Shown: positions 8,872 to 18,515, numbered from the stretch's first letter. The stretch is DNA of 64,000 nucleotides from Luteitalea sp. (GCA_009377495.1 WHTZ01000011.1:1-64000); one strand, 5' to 3'. The notes: generated by a model from the sequence alone, not told the origin. Numbers and translations are program-made.

Positions 8872-10815
8872 TTAGTGACCTTTCAACAGCTCCACCACTT
8901 TCACGCCCTCGTGCGCGGCGGCGAGAAAGAGGCGTTCCCGGCTTGATACCAGCGCGAGAACGCGACCCGCCAACTTTCGCTCGGAGATCTTTCGGGGGCT
9001 TCTGGGGTTGGAAACATCCACGACCGTGATATTGCCGTTGAGGTCCGAGATGTAGAGACGGCCGTCGGTCAGTGCCAGGGCCGTGGCGAACGTGGTTGTC
9101 TTGAGGTACGCGAGCTCCTGAGGACGCTCTCGCTGGGCCAGGCCGATGATTCGAACGCCATCGTCGCAGGCCGCGAAGAGATGGTCACCAGCGAGCGCCA
9201 GACGGTAGACGCGCTGCGGGGCCGCCAAGCGTCCAACCTCCTTGGGCCGTGATGGCTCCGACAGGTCGATGACCACAATGCCATCGTCGACGGCGACGTA
9301 TGCATCGTGGCCATTCACCACGACGTCCCAGGCCGCAACCGGCGTGCGCAGGAGATCCATCACGTTGGCCTCCGAGCCATCGGATCGATCCACTTCGTAC
9401 GCACCGATCTCCCGCAGGCGCTCGGGCTGTGAAGCATCAATCACGCGGAGACCTCGATCCCCGTCGGCCACGACCAGGAGATCCTCAACAGCCGCTACGC
9501 TGCGAGCCTCGCCGGGCGTTTCGAGCCGCGCGATCTCTCGAGGTTGATCTGGGTCGGACGCGTCGAGCACGCGTACGCCGCGATCGCCTTCCGCCAGATA
9601 GAGGCGACTTCCCTGCGCGGTCACGCGTCGCGTACGCCCCGGGATGTGACCGGTCCGCTGGAGCGCGGAGGCGGCCCGGAATACGGTGACGCCATTCTGC
9701 TCACCTACCGCATAGAGGCGGTCACCAGCCGCGGCCAGGTCGATGATCGCGTCCGTCCGATCGAGGTACGAGACCTCCACGGGATTGTAGGGTTGCGAGA
9801 CGTCCACGATCCGAAGCCCGGCCTCCCGCGCCGCAATGTACGCATGTCCGGCCGCGAGATCGACCGCCATCGTACGCCCCGGCAACATGAGCCCCCCGAT
9901 CTCGATGGGCGACTCCGGATCGGTCAGATCGAGAATGCGAAGACCGCCGTGTTGGTCGGCGACGTACCAGAGAGCGTCCGACGCGGCGACGGCCGCCGGA
10001 GCAGAGACCTTCCGGTATGTCTCCAGGGTGTCCACCTCCGCCGGATCCGAGATGTCGGCGATTCGCAGGCCAATTTCCGGAATCGCAACCAGAGCGCGGT
10101 CACCGGAGACGGCCACCGACCATGCCGCGCCATTCTCGAACACATCGAAGCGCGCGAAGGTCACTTCTTTGGGAGCCGAGGGATCCGAGATGTCAATGAT
10201 CCGCATGCTCTCATACCAGGCCGCAACGTACGCATACTCGCCTCTCACGACAACGTCGACCGCCTCGTCCGGCGTTTGGATACCGGCTATCTCGCGCGGA
10301 TTGGACGGGTCTGTGATGTCCACCACGCGCAGGCCGCGTGACCGCGCCGCCACGTACACCCGACCGTCCGCCACGTCGACGCCGTTCGCACCGTCATCGA
10401 AGACGAGATGGCCGCGCGCGACGGGCGAGCGGGGCACGCTCAGGTCGACGATGCGCAAGCCGCCTGATCCCGCAGCCACATAGGCCAAGCCTTCAGCGAA
10501 GGCGATATCTCGAACCGTGTCCGGCATCTCGAGGGCGGCGATTTCGACAGGAGACGCCACATCCGTAACGTCGACGACGACGAGCTCTGCGCCGCGGCCC
10601 AGGAGCACCAGGCTACCGACGACGCGAACGGCGTAGCTGTAGTCGCGCTCGACATCGCGTACGGCCGCCGCGGGATCGCCGCGTCCGGTCTTCTCTCGTT
10701 CGACCGCCGCACCGCCTTCTCGCTGAACGCTGGCGCCTCGCTGGGCTTCTCTCCAGATCACAAGGGTTGCCACGACGACGCCAATCAGACCGCCTAGGAT
10801 CAACCACCGCTTCAC
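8872..10815 (-). CDS. LVIVD-repeat beta-propeller-like protein, membrane-anchored
   Basis: 647 residues. One N-terminal hydrophobic segment (about residues 4-21) acts as signal anchor. The rest is an array of roughly 42-residue LVIVD-type repeats, each with the pattern Y-V-A ... L-R-I-V-D-[IV]-S-[DN]-P-x-x-P. Examples are AYVAAWYESMRIIDISDPSAP and ISDLNGNITVVDVSNPRSP. Such repeats are predicted to form a beta-propeller in surface or periplasmic proteins; the ligand is unknown. The start overlaps the stop of the upstream heme/LRR gene by four bases (ATGA), so it is the last member of the leftward GH2-DUF1553-DUF1501 operon. No catalytic motif is visible. Confidence 0.85.
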   Translation of the reverse strand: MKRWLILGGLIGVVVATLVIWREAQRGASVQREGGAAVEREKTGRGDPAAAVRDVERDYSYAVRVVGSLVLLGRGAELVVVDVTDVASPVEIAALEMPDTVRDIAFAEGLAYVAAGSGGLRIVDLSVPRSPVARGHLVFDDGANGVDVADGRVYVAARSRGLRVVDITDPSNPREIAGIQTPDEAVDVVVRGEYAYVAAWYESMRIIDISDPSAPKEVTFARFDVFENGAAWSVAVSGDRALVAIPEIGLRIADISDPAEVDTLETYRKVSAPAAVAASDALWYVADQHGGLRILDLTDPESPIEIGGLMLPGRTMAVDLAAGHAYIAAREAGLRIVDVSQPYNPVEVSYLDRTDAIIDLAAAGDRLYAVGEQNGVTVFRAASALQRTGHIPGRTRRVTAQGSRLYLAEGDRGVRVLDASDPDQPREIARLETPGEARSVAAVEDLLVVADGDRGLRVIDASQPERLREIGAYEVDRSDGSEANVMDLLRTPVAAWDVVVNGHDAYVAVDDGIVVIDLSEPSRPKEVGRLAAPQRVYRLALAGDHLFAACDDGVRIIGLAQRERPQELAYLKTTTFATALALTDGRLYISDLNGNITVVDVSNPRSPRKISERKLAGRVLALVSSRERLFLAAAHEGVKVVELLKGH

Positions 10816-12431
10816 GGCGACACCTCGGAGATGGTCTCCGAAAACCCACTCCCAAGGTTGATCTGGAGCTCGGGGAGGCGACCCTTCAGCCCTGTCGCTC
10901 CCTCTTCCGAGACGTCGGTTTGCCAGAGGTACAACCAGCGCAGGCTCTTCAAACCTCTCAGGTGCTCCAGGCCGGCGTCCGAGACATTTGTCCCGTAGAT
11001 GTTGAGATATTCGAGATACTGAAGCTTGGACAGGTACGCGAGGTCGTCATCGACCACACGTGTCCGCTGCAGGTGAAGCACCGTGAGATGTGCCATGCGT
11101 CCAATCACCTCGAGCCGGTCGACGCCCGACAGGGAGAGGTCGAGCGAGGCAATCTGGTCACGAATCGGATCGAGCACCGCAAGATCTTGGGCGCGCAGGT
11201 CAGCCCGAACCGGAAGCGCGGTGACTTCCAAGTAAGGCGCATCTGGCGTGAGGGGGCGAACCAAGAAGCCTGCTCGCTCGACAGCTGCGACGGCGGCTCC
11301 GTCCGGGTCGGCGATTTGGAGCGCAAAGATTCCGGTCTTTTGTGGTTGCCTCGGTGCCGCGACGCGACTCAGGTACGTTTCGACGGATGTGGCAGGATCC
11401 TGCATCTCTCTCACCGTGGCTTCGAACGACGCGCCACCCGCAATCCACCAGCGGATGAGCTCGATCTCACCGACGTCGAGCGGCGCCTCACCGTCGGGCG
11501 GCATCGCGTCGTCGTGGAAGGGCGGTAGCGCGATCCGACGAACCACTTCACTCTGGCCAGGCTGCGCGGCGACGAGAGCCGGTCCGTGCCGGCTTCCCTT
11601 CTCGATGCCCGCCTGTCCGTCGAGACGAAGGTCTCCCTTCGACGTGCTCGGCCCATGACACTTGACGCATCGACGCTCGAACACCGGTACAACGAGATCC
11701 TGAAATACGACGGCCGAGTCAACATCTTCGATGAGTCCCTCGACGTTGTTGTGTGGCGCGTCGCCGGCCCCTCCGAGAAGTCTCGGCAGGTAGCGCGTCA
11801 GGTAGCCCGGACCGTGCGTGAGCGTCCCGCCGTAATGGGCGGTCACGAGCACGAGCCCTGCCGTGGCAAGCAGAACCACGCGGCAGGCTTGCCGCATGCG
11901 CCACGAATCTGGGGCCCTTGCCGCCAAAGCCAGCGCGAACCCACCAGAGGCGAGCACGAAGACCGCCACCCCCAGCCACTTGTGCCGTGAGACCAGCGTG
12001 ACCTCGTACCCACCGCCCAACGAAAGACAGTAGCCGGCAACGACGGCCAGAAGGGCGGTGACGGCCCCCACCAATAGCACGAACGGCACGGCGACACGGA
12101 GGTCGCGTAAGCGCCGGACGCATGCGGCAGCTTCGAGGAGGGCCGCGAGAAGCAGAGCGCCGATCGGGAGATGGACGACGGCAGGATGAAAGCGGCCAAG
12201 AAAGAGGACCAGGTCGGGCGGATCCGACGTCTCGATGCCGCGTAGGGCGACCGCGAGGGCCACGCCCACAATCCCGAACCCGAGAACGAGTCCGATGCGA
12301 GCAAAAGGAACCAGGTACGAAAAGGGGACAGGCCCCTTTTTCGTCGGCGTTGGTTCCGAAAAAGGGGCCTGTCCCCTTTTCGTACCCGGTTCCTTTTTCC
12401 TAAGCAAGGATGTCTCGGACGATCTTCCCAT
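10812..12431 (-). CDS. Multi-pass membrane protein with c-type heme domain and leucine-rich repeats
   Basis: 539 residues from ATG 12431. Residues about 43-230 contain several membrane spans, including the HPAVVHLPIGALLLAALLE segment typical of DUF2231-like modules found beside planctomycete-type cytochromes. A single heme-binding CVKCH follows near residue 255, then DLRLDG and MPPDGEAPL as in PSCyt1-like domains. The C-terminal about 100 residues are leucine-rich repeats (LTVLHLQRTRVVDD, LEYLNIYGTNVSDAGL, LRWLYLWQTDVSEEG). The N-terminal about 40 residues are encoded by a REP-like palindrome (12303-12397), so the true start may lie downstream of it. The frame overlaps the DUF1501 gene by 32 bases. 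Probable role: membrane electron-transfer partner of the neighbouring heme protein. Confidence 0.75.
   Translation of the reverse strand: MGRSSETSLLRKKEPGTKRGQAPFSEPTPTKKGPVPFSYLVPFARIGLVLGFGIVGVALAVALRGIETSDPPDLVLFLGRFHPAVVHLPIGALLLAALLEAAACVRRLRDLRVAVPFVLLVGAVTALLAVVAGYCLSLGGGYEVTLVSRHKWLGVAVFVLASGGFALALAARAPDSWRMRQACRVVLLATAGLVLVTAHYGGTLTHGPGYLTRYLPRLLGGAGDAPHNNVEGLIEDVDSAVVFQDLVVPVFERRCVKCHGPSTSKGDLRLDGQAGIEKGSRHGPALVAAQPGQSEVVRRIALPPFHDDAMPPDGEAPLDVGEIELIRWWIAGGASFEATVREMQDPATSVETYLSRVAAPRQPQKTGIFALQIADPDGAAVAAVERAGFLVRPLTPDAPYLEVTALPVRADLRAQDLAVLDPIRDQIASLDLSLSGVDRLEVIGRMAHLTVLHLQRTRVVDDDLAYLSKLQYLEYLNIYGTNVSDAGLEHLRGLKSLRWLYLWQTDVSEEGATGLKGRLPELQINLGSGFSETISEVSP
12303..12397. repeat. 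REP-like palindrome, copy 1
   Basis: Two 41-base arms (12303-12343 and 12357-12397) are complementary with one mismatch, around the 13-base loop TCGGCGTTGGTTC. Each arm also folds on itself (AAAAGGGG...CCCCTTTT), so a cruciform or clover shape is possible. It starts two bases from the DUF1501 stop and is translated as residues about 12-43 of the heme/LRR protein. Copies 2 (19243-19306) and 3 (49677-49743) share arms and loop. Confidence 0.9.
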
Positions 12432-13854
12432 GCACGTCGGTGAGCCGGAAGTCGCGTCCCTGATGACGATACGTCAGCTTCTCGTGATGAATGCCCATGA
12501 GGGAGAGAATCGTCGCGTGCAGATCGTGCACGTGCACCGGATTCTCGACCACCTCGTATCCGAAGTCGTCGGTGCGACCGTAGGTGATGCCGGGGCGGAC
12601 GCCGCCGCCCGCCAGCCAAATCGAGAATCCCTTGATGTGATGATCCCGTCCCGATCCCTGTGCCATGGGGGTCCGCCCGAATTCGCCGCCCCAGATCACG
12701 AGGGTGTCATCGAGCATGCCGCGCTGCTTCAGATCGAGCACCAGGGCGGCCGAGGCGCGATCAACCAGGGCAGCGGCCGTTTCCATCCCCTCCTTGATGT
12801 CGCCGTGGTGGTCCCAGCCACGGTGGTAGAGCTGAATGAAGCGAACACCGCGCTCGGCCATTCTCCTCGCCAACAGACAGTTCGCCGCAAAGCTGCCGTC
12901 GGCACCAGCCGTGCCATAGAGGTCCTTGATGTACTGCGGCTCATCGGAGAGATCGACGAGCTCCGGCACGCTCGCCTGCATGCGGAACGCCATTTCATAT
13001 TGAGCAATGCGTGTCTCGATCTCCGGATCGTCTGTGGCGTTCTGCTTCATCTCGTTCAGACGTCGGATGGTCTGAATCAGATCACGCTGTTGCTCGTAGC
13101 TGACGCCGTCGGGCAGATCGACGTAGTTGACCGCATCTCCAGCCGACTGGAACTTGACGCCCTGGAATCGTCCCGGCAGGAACCCGCTGTGCCATTGGCG
13201 CGCGGCGATCGGCTGTGCCTGCCCGCCGCCTTCTGACGTCATCACGACGAATCCCGGCAGATCTTCCGACTCGCTTCCCAGCCCGTACACCAACCATGAT
13301 CCCATGCTCGGGCGACCAGTTGTCATCGACCCTGTGTTCATGAACGTGTGGGCCGGATCGTGGTTGATCTGCTCCGTCTGCATCGACCGAACGATGCAGA
13401 CGTCGTCGGCAATCTGCGCTGTGTGCGGGAAGAGTGTCGAGATCTCCTGGCCCGATCTCCCGAAATGTTCGAATGGGAATTGCGGGCCCATGCACTCGAG
13501 CGCCTTGCCCTGGAGCTGTGCGAGCTGCTGTCCCTTCGTGATCGAGGGGGGCATCGGTTGGCCGTGCATGTCCACGAGCTTCGGCTTGTTGTCGAACGTC
13601 TCGAGGTGAGAAGGGCCACCGGCCATGTACAGGTAGATGATGCGCTTCGCGCGTGGGCGCACGTGCGGCGGATTCACGACGCCTTTCCACTGGTCAGTGC
13701 CGACGCGCCGCGGCGCTCCACGGCTGGACATCGTCGCCGCGAGACCGGTTCCGTGCAACAGCGTCGCCAGCGCCATCGTCCCGATGCCTTGGGCGGAGCG
13801 TCCGAGGAATTCCCGACGAGTCTCGCGTTGTTTGAGGCGGCTCTGAGGATCCAT
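12400..13854 (-). CDS. DUF1501 family protein, Tat-exported
   Basis: 484 residues from ATG 13854, two bases after the stop of the DUF1549/1553 gene; the longer open frame upstream is a shadow of that gene. A twin-arginine signal is visible (TRREFLGRSAQG followed by a hydrophobic stretch), so it should be exported folded. The body has family-typical segments: YLYMAGGPSHLETFDNKP, FPHTAQIADDVCIVRSM, TGRPSMGSWLVYGLGSE, GGEFGRTP, and GRDHHIKGFSIWLAGGGV. DUF1501 proteins are sulfatase/alkaline-phosphatase-fold proteins nearly always paired with DUF1549/1553 cytochromes; the reaction is unknown. It is in the middle of the five-gene leftward operon. Confidence 0.9.
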   Translation of the reverse strand: MDPQSRLKQRETRREFLGRSAQGIGTMALATLLHGTGLAATMSSRGAPRRVGTDQWKGVVNPPHVRPRAKRIIYLYMAGGPSHLETFDNKPKLVDMHGQPMPPSITKGQQLAQLQGKALECMGPQFPFEHFGRSGQEISTLFPHTAQIADDVCIVRSMQTEQINHDPAHTFMNTGSMTTGRPSMGSWLVYGLGSESEDLPGFVVMTSEGGGQAQPIAARQWHSGFLPGRFQGVKFQSAGDAVNYVDLPDGVSYEQQRDLIQTIRRLNEMKQNATDDPEIETRIAQYEMAFRMQASVPELVDLSDEPQYIKDLYGTAGADGSFAANCLLARRMAERGVRFIQLYHRGWDHHGDIKEGMETAAALVDRASAALVLDLKQRGMLDDTLVIWGGEFGRTPMAQGSGRDHHIKGFSIWLAGGGVRPGITYGRTDDFGYEVVENPVHVHDLHATILSLMGIHHEKLTYRHQGRDFRLTDVHGKIVRDILA

Positions 13855-13856
13855 GA

Positions 13857-16226
13857 CTAGTATCTCGTGACCATCTCGTGCAAATTGAAGATCGCACGCG
13901 CGACGGCAGTCCAAGCTGCCAGCTCCGCTTCCGGCGATTCCGTGGCCGGTGCAGACTGTCCAACCCGCCGAACGGTGACCGTCTCCGCAGGATGGTCGGT
14001 GTACGACGCCCGTTGGTCCTTGAAGAGCCGCGAAAGCTCCTCCACTTCCGCGGCGTCGGCCGGCCGGGAAAGCGCCTGTTTGTAGGCCCATTGCAGCCGC
14101 TCCTCGAACCGGTCTCCTCCCTGCTCGATCACGCGTTGTGCGAACGCACGTGCCGCCTCGACAAAGGACGGATCGTTGAGCAGAACGAGCGCCTGAAGCG
14201 GCGTATTGGACCGCGGACGTTGGGCCGTGCACTCCTGGCGGTCCGGCACGTCGAACGCCATCATCGCCGGATGGAGGAATGAGCGCTTCCAGTACGTGTA
14301 CAGACCGCGTCGATACCGATCTTCACCCTCCGAGGGAACCCACTCCGAGGCGGGACCCTCGGCGCCAAACGTCTGGATGTCCGACCAGTAATCTTCGGGC
14401 TGGTACGGCTTGACGCTGGGCCCGCCGATCTTGCGCGAGAGCAGCCCACTGACAGCGAGTGCATTGTCGCGGACGAGCTCGCCTTCGAGCTGCATCCGCG
14501 CCTGCCGCGCGAAGTAGCGATTCTCGGGATCGAAGCCGCGCTGCTCCGGGGGCAGCGCCGAGGACTGACGGTACGTCGCCGAGGTGACGATTGTGCGGAT
14601 GCTGTGCTTCACGTCCCACCCGCTCTCCATGAACTCCACGGCGAGCCAGTCGAGTAGATCCGGATGTGTCGGCCACTCACCTTGCGAGCCCAAATCATCC
14701 AAGACCTTTGAAATGCCGGTCCCGAAGAACTTCGCCCATAGGTGATTGACGAAGACGCGTGCCGTCAGGGGATTCTCGCGCGACACCAGCCAGTCGGCCA
14801 GATCGAGTCGCGTCGGCCGACGACCGTCCACGTCCAGAGGTGGCAGAAAGTCCGGTACGTCGGGCTCGACGACCGGACCACGGTTGTCCTGCCAGTTACC
14901 GCGCCGAAGCAGCCGCACTGGACGCGGCTCGACAGCCGTCGTCGCGATCATCTGCGGCACGCTCTCGAGCAGCAACTCCCTCTTCCGCAAGACAGCGTCG
15001 AGCACCTGGCGCGGGGCGGCCACGCGATGGAGCTGCTCGCTCCGGCGATCGAGCTCGCCGAGCGCCGCCGACTCCGGGCCGCTCGGAAGCGGCATCTCCG
15101 GTGGGAGCAGATTCCCATTCAGATACACACCCTGCTCCTTGATATCGGCGAAAAAGGACGCCATGCGATAAAAGTCGGCCTGGGTGATGGGATCGAATTT
15201 GTGATCGTGACATTCGGCACATTCCATCGTCGAGCCGAGCCACGTCGTGGCAACCGTGCGAACCCGATCGGCCGCGTACACGGCCAGGTACTCTTTCGGC
15301 TGAGCCCCCCCTTCTCTCGTCGTCTGTCCGAGTCGATTGAATCCGGCGGCGACCCGCTGTTCGTAAGTGGCGTGCGGAAGCAGATCACCTGCCAACTGCT
15401 CGCGCGTGAACTGATCGAACCGCTTGTTGGTGTTGAACGCCCGAATGACGTAGTCGCGGAAGGGCGAGATGTTGCGGTGGAGGTCGGCATGGAATCCATC
15501 GGTGTCGGCGTATCGGACCAGGTCGAGCCAGAGCATCGCCATCCGCTCGCCGAACTGGGGAGAGGCGAGCAGCCGATCGACGAGCCTCTCGTACGCGTCC
15601 GGCCTATGGTCTGCCGCGAAGCGCTCGACCTCCTTGGGATCCGGCGGCAAACCGGTCAGGTCGAAGTGCAGCCGGCGAACCAGCGTGACGGCGTCGGCCT
15701 GAGGTGATGGACGGTGGCGGGCTTTTTCCAGCCTGGCGACCACGAACTGATCGATAGGGTTGCGGACGAACGGCTCGCCGAGCTCCGTTCGCGGTGGTGT
15801 CGGTCGCTGCGGCGGAATGTAGGACCAGTGCGCCTCCCACGTGGCGCCTTGCTCGATCCAGCGCTCGAGCAACGCGATCTGGTGCTCGGTCAGCGGTCTA
15901 CGCGAGTCGAGCGGCGGCATGCGCTGATCGGGGTCCGCATGGCTGATCCGTCGAACGAGCTCGCTCTGCCGCGGCCTGCCGGGCACAATCGCTGGCCGTT
16001 CGTAGTCATCACGTTTTGCCGTCGCGACCTCGCGAAGATCGAGGCGCAGCTTCGCTTCGCGCGTCCCGCCATCGGGGCCATGGCAAACGAAGCATCTGTC
16101 CGAGAGGATCGGGCGAACGTGGCGGTTGAACTCGACAATTTCGGGAAGGTCGCCCGGTCCGGGTCCGCAACTCACCGCGAGCGCTGCGACCGCCAGGAGA
16201 ATCCGATATTGACCATAGTACCGCAT
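13857..16226 (-). CDS. DUF1549/DUF1553 planctomycete-type cytochrome lipoprotein
   Basis: 789 residues. The N-terminus is a lipoprotein signal with lipobox AVSC near residue 20. A PSCyt1 heme domain follows (CFVCHG near residue 46, then LRLDLRE and RMPPL), then a DUF1549 region (HFDLTGLPPDP, RYADTDGFHADLHRNI). A second CxxCH (CAECHDHKFDPITQ) is typical of this architecture, and DUF1553 makes up the C-terminal half (NPLTARVFVNHLWAKFFGTGI, RSNTPLQALVLLNDP). These proteins form extracytoplasmic redox modules with DUF1501 partners, expanded in Planctomycetes and some Acidobacteriota; the substrate is unknown. It lies 30 bases after the GH2 gene, so co-expression with glycan breakdown is likely. 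Confidence 0.92.
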   Translation of the reverse strand: MRYYGQYRILLAVAALAVSCGPGPGDLPEIVEFNRHVRPILSDRCFVCHGPDGGTREAKLRLDLREVATAKRDDYERPAIVPGRPRQSELVRRISHADPDQRMPPLDSRRPLTEHQIALLERWIEQGATWEAHWSYIPPQRPTPPRTELGEPFVRNPIDQFVVARLEKARHRPSPQADAVTLVRRLHFDLTGLPPDPKEVERFAADHRPDAYERLVDRLLASPQFGERMAMLWLDLVRYADTDGFHADLHRNISPFRDYVIRAFNTNKRFDQFTREQLAGDLLPHATYEQRVAAGFNRLGQTTREGGAQPKEYLAVYAADRVRTVATTWLGSTMECAECHDHKFDPITQADFYRMASFFADIKEQGVYLNGNLLPPEMPLPSGPESAALGELDRRSEQLHRVAAPRQVLDAVLRKRELLLESVPQMIATTAVEPRPVRLLRRGNWQDNRGPVVEPDVPDFLPPLDVDGRRPTRLDLADWLVSRENPLTARVFVNHLWAKFFGTGISKVLDDLGSQGEWPTHPDLLDWLAVEFMESGWDVKHSIRTIVTSATYRQSSALPPEQRGFDPENRYFARQARMQLEGELVRDNALAVSGLLSRKIGGPSVKPYQPEDYWSDIQTFGAEGPASEWVPSEGEDRYRRGLYTYWKRSFLHPAMMAFDVPDRQECTAQRPRSNTPLQALVLLNDPSFVEAARAFAQRVIEQGGDRFEERLQWAYKQALSRPADAAEVEELSRLFKDQRASYTDHPAETVTVRRVGQSAPATESPEAELAAWTAVARAIFNLHEMVTRY

Positions 16227-16256
16227 GGCGTCAGAGGGAATAAGTGGATGAAGCGC

Positions 16257-18404
16257 TCATGGCTTCACCTCGAAGTCACGCAGGCTGCGGACGCGCCTGC
16301 CATCGCGATCGGCCAGTTCCGCCGCGATCGTGTAGGACCCCGGTGTCTCGGGCATGGCCTGCGTGAACAAGAGCACCTGGCGGCCGAGGCCCTCGACATA
16401 GATGGGCTGCGTCTGCGTGCTGAACCGCTCATCATCCCGAAGGATGCGGAGTTGCACCTCTCCCTCCCAGGCGTCGTTGCGATCGTTGACAACGACAACC
16501 TCCATGGCGCGCTGCTCACCGAGCGGCACGTCCTCCGCCCAAAAGTCGAGCATCAGGCCCACAGGGTTGAAGGCGTCCCCGACGTACGTCTCGAACAGCG
16601 GCTCGAAGGTGAGCTGCTCGAGGTCGATGAAGTGGTCACTGGTGGCACCCCCCTCTGGGCGCGGTTTATCGCCCGGTCGAGAGTAGCCCAGACCAACGAA
16701 GTGCAGGACACCCGCCGTCTGTCGATGAGCTCGCCAGAACTCGGTGAGAGCAGCCAGGTAACGGGCATGCAGATGACGCCGCTGTTCCACGGTGGCCTCC
16801 TGGCCGAGCAAGGCGTCGTAGAGGAATCGCGTGAGCGACGTCGGCTGACCGTCACGCGTGAGCCAGAGCCAGCCGTACTCATTGATCAGGGTCGCCGCGC
16901 CTAGCTTCGCCTGGCGCTTCCTCAACGGGGGCTTGCCGGAGCGCGTTGCCATCTCCCAGAGACGGAATGGTGGCTCCTGCTCGTTGAAGGCCCCCCGCTG
17001 GAATACGTACGGATGCGTCTCTACCACATCGGTCGGGCTCTGCGGCTCCGACCAACCATTCTCCCACGGACGGTTGGAGAGGTCTAAGTATCGCACCGCC
17101 TGGATGGCCTTTCCCGTTTCGGCGGTGACACTTTCGTTCTGCGCGTCCCAAATCACCACGCTGGGGTGGTTCCAGCGCTCCCGCATCCAAGCGGTGTACT
17201 CTGGGATGATTTTGTCGGCCATCGGTTGTTCCGGCGCCTTGTCGAGCAGCCAGATCGGAAACTCGTCCTGGACCAAGAAGCCCTCTTCGTCGGCGATCTC
17301 ATACCACCGTTCCGGGGGAAAGCCGATGCAATAGCGGATGCTATTCCAATGCATCGTCTTGAACTTGCGGTGCAGACGGCGCACCCAATCGTCACGCCAG
17401 GGCCGGTCGGCACGCTCCGCGTCCTCGAAGAAGCGGTAAACGGTCACGTTGGTGCCGCGCATCATGTACGGTTTGCCGTTGAGTAGCGCCCGGTTCGTTT
17501 TCGGGTCGAAGCGGAACGACCGCATGCCAAAGCGCACCCGTACCTCATCGGCTCCCGTGGTGAGGCGCAATTGGTAGAGAAAAGGATCCTCGGGTGACCA
17601 AAGCCGGCAACGTGCGATCGGCACGACCACCTCTATCGTCGTCACCTGCCCCTGCCCCCGGGAGACACTTCGGCCAACGGCCGTACCGACAACCTTCTTC
17701 GTGCTGGTCTCGGCGACCTCGGCTTTCAGGTCGATCACGGTGGACGACGGCGCGGGCTCTATCTCGGCCACAACGCGCACGACCTCGGCCTCGATGTCCG
17801 GCACGGTCTGCACGTTGACGATGTACGGCTCCCCCGTGAGGATCAGCCTCACGTCGTCATAAATACCGGGTATGTAACGGTACTTCTCGAAGTCCCATCC
17901 GCCGGGCTGGCCTTCGGGCAGCGACTCCCGGTGAGCCCCTAGACCGACCGTCAGCTCGTTTTCGGCTCCATCGCCATTCAGGAACGAGCTCACGTCGAAG
18001 TAGCCTGGCGTGAAAGAAGGCAGGTGCTCGCCCACGAGCTGCCCATTGAGGAACACCTTCGAGCCATACTTGGCCTTGTTGATCTTGAGGACGGCCCGCG
18101 CCGGGATCTCGCCATCGACGCGGAAGGTGCGGCGGTACCAGAACGCCTCGCGACGGTCGCTTGCTTTGCCGACGTCCTCGAAACCGGGCGCGGCCATGTC
18201 GATCAGGCCGGGAACGGGAACGGTGCGAGGAAACGTGGTGGGAACAGTGGCCATCTGTCCTTCAGCGACCTGCCAGATGCCATTCAGATCGACGATCCGC
18301 CGTAGCGGCTGGTTCGGTTGTGCGGTGGCTGACCGAGCAAAGACGCCATCCGCGATGGGTACCGCCGAGAGCAGCAGAATTACCAAGCACCTCGCCCGCG
18401 TCAT
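16257..18404 (-). CDS. Glycoside hydrolase family 2, exported
   Basis: 715 residues from ATG 18404, chosen because a signal peptide (MTRARCLVILLLSAVPIADG ... ATAQ) begins there. Upstream residues in the same frame are a shadow of the sulfatase. The domain order is GH2 sugar-binding jelly roll (FWYRRTFRVDGEIPARAVL, INKAKYGSKVFLNGQ), an Ig-like domain, then the TIM barrel. The acid/base glutamate is in VVIWDAQNES and the nucleophile probably in TLINEYGWLWL. Beta-galactosidase, beta-glucuronidase and beta-mannosidase activities are all possible; the mannose-6-phosphate isomerases nearby favour a mannose-containing substrate, but this is inference. A promoter with the shared operator lies about 85 bases upstream (18487-18515). 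It is the first gene of the leftward operon. Confidence 0.88.
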   Translation of the reverse strand: MTRARCLVILLLSAVPIADGVFARSATAQPNQPLRRIVDLNGIWQVAEGQMATVPTTFPRTVPVPGLIDMAAPGFEDVGKASDRREAFWYRRTFRVDGEIPARAVLKINKAKYGSKVFLNGQLVGEHLPSFTPGYFDVSSFLNGDGAENELTVGLGAHRESLPEGQPGGWDFEKYRYIPGIYDDVRLILTGEPYIVNVQTVPDIEAEVVRVVAEIEPAPSSTVIDLKAEVAETSTKKVVGTAVGRSVSRGQGQVTTIEVVVPIARCRLWSPEDPFLYQLRLTTGADEVRVRFGMRSFRFDPKTNRALLNGKPYMMRGTNVTVYRFFEDAERADRPWRDDWVRRLHRKFKTMHWNSIRYCIGFPPERWYEIADEEGFLVQDEFPIWLLDKAPEQPMADKIIPEYTAWMRERWNHPSVVIWDAQNESVTAETGKAIQAVRYLDLSNRPWENGWSEPQSPTDVVETHPYVFQRGAFNEQEPPFRLWEMATRSGKPPLRKRQAKLGAATLINEYGWLWLTRDGQPTSLTRFLYDALLGQEATVEQRRHLHARYLAALTEFWRAHRQTAGVLHFVGLGYSRPGDKPRPEGGATSDHFIDLEQLTFEPLFETYVGDAFNPVGLMLDFWAEDVPLGEQRAMEVVVVNDRNDAWEGEVQLRILRDDERFSTQTQPIYVEGLGRQVLLFTQAMPETPGSYTIAAELADRDGRRVRSLRDFEVKP

Positions 18405-18486
18405 CTTCGTATTCCGATGCTGTCGGGCACCCCACTTCCAAGTTGGTGCTTGACACCGCGTGTGCCTCGTATTAATAATCCCAAAA

Positions 18487-18515
18487 AGTCTAACATACCA
18501 ACATTCTTGGATCAA
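18487..18515 (-). promoter_or_regulatory. Promoter with shared operator motif (site A), upstream of the GH2 operon
   Basis: On the minus strand TTGATC (-35, 18515-18510) and TAGACT (-10, 18492-18487) are 17 bases apart. The motif AATGTTGGTATGTTAGAC (18505-18488) fills the spacer and overlaps the -10 box. The same motif in the same register occurs at 19405-19432 and 25388-25416. A GntR gene lies nearby, so it is the obvious candidate repressor. Confidence 0.7.
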
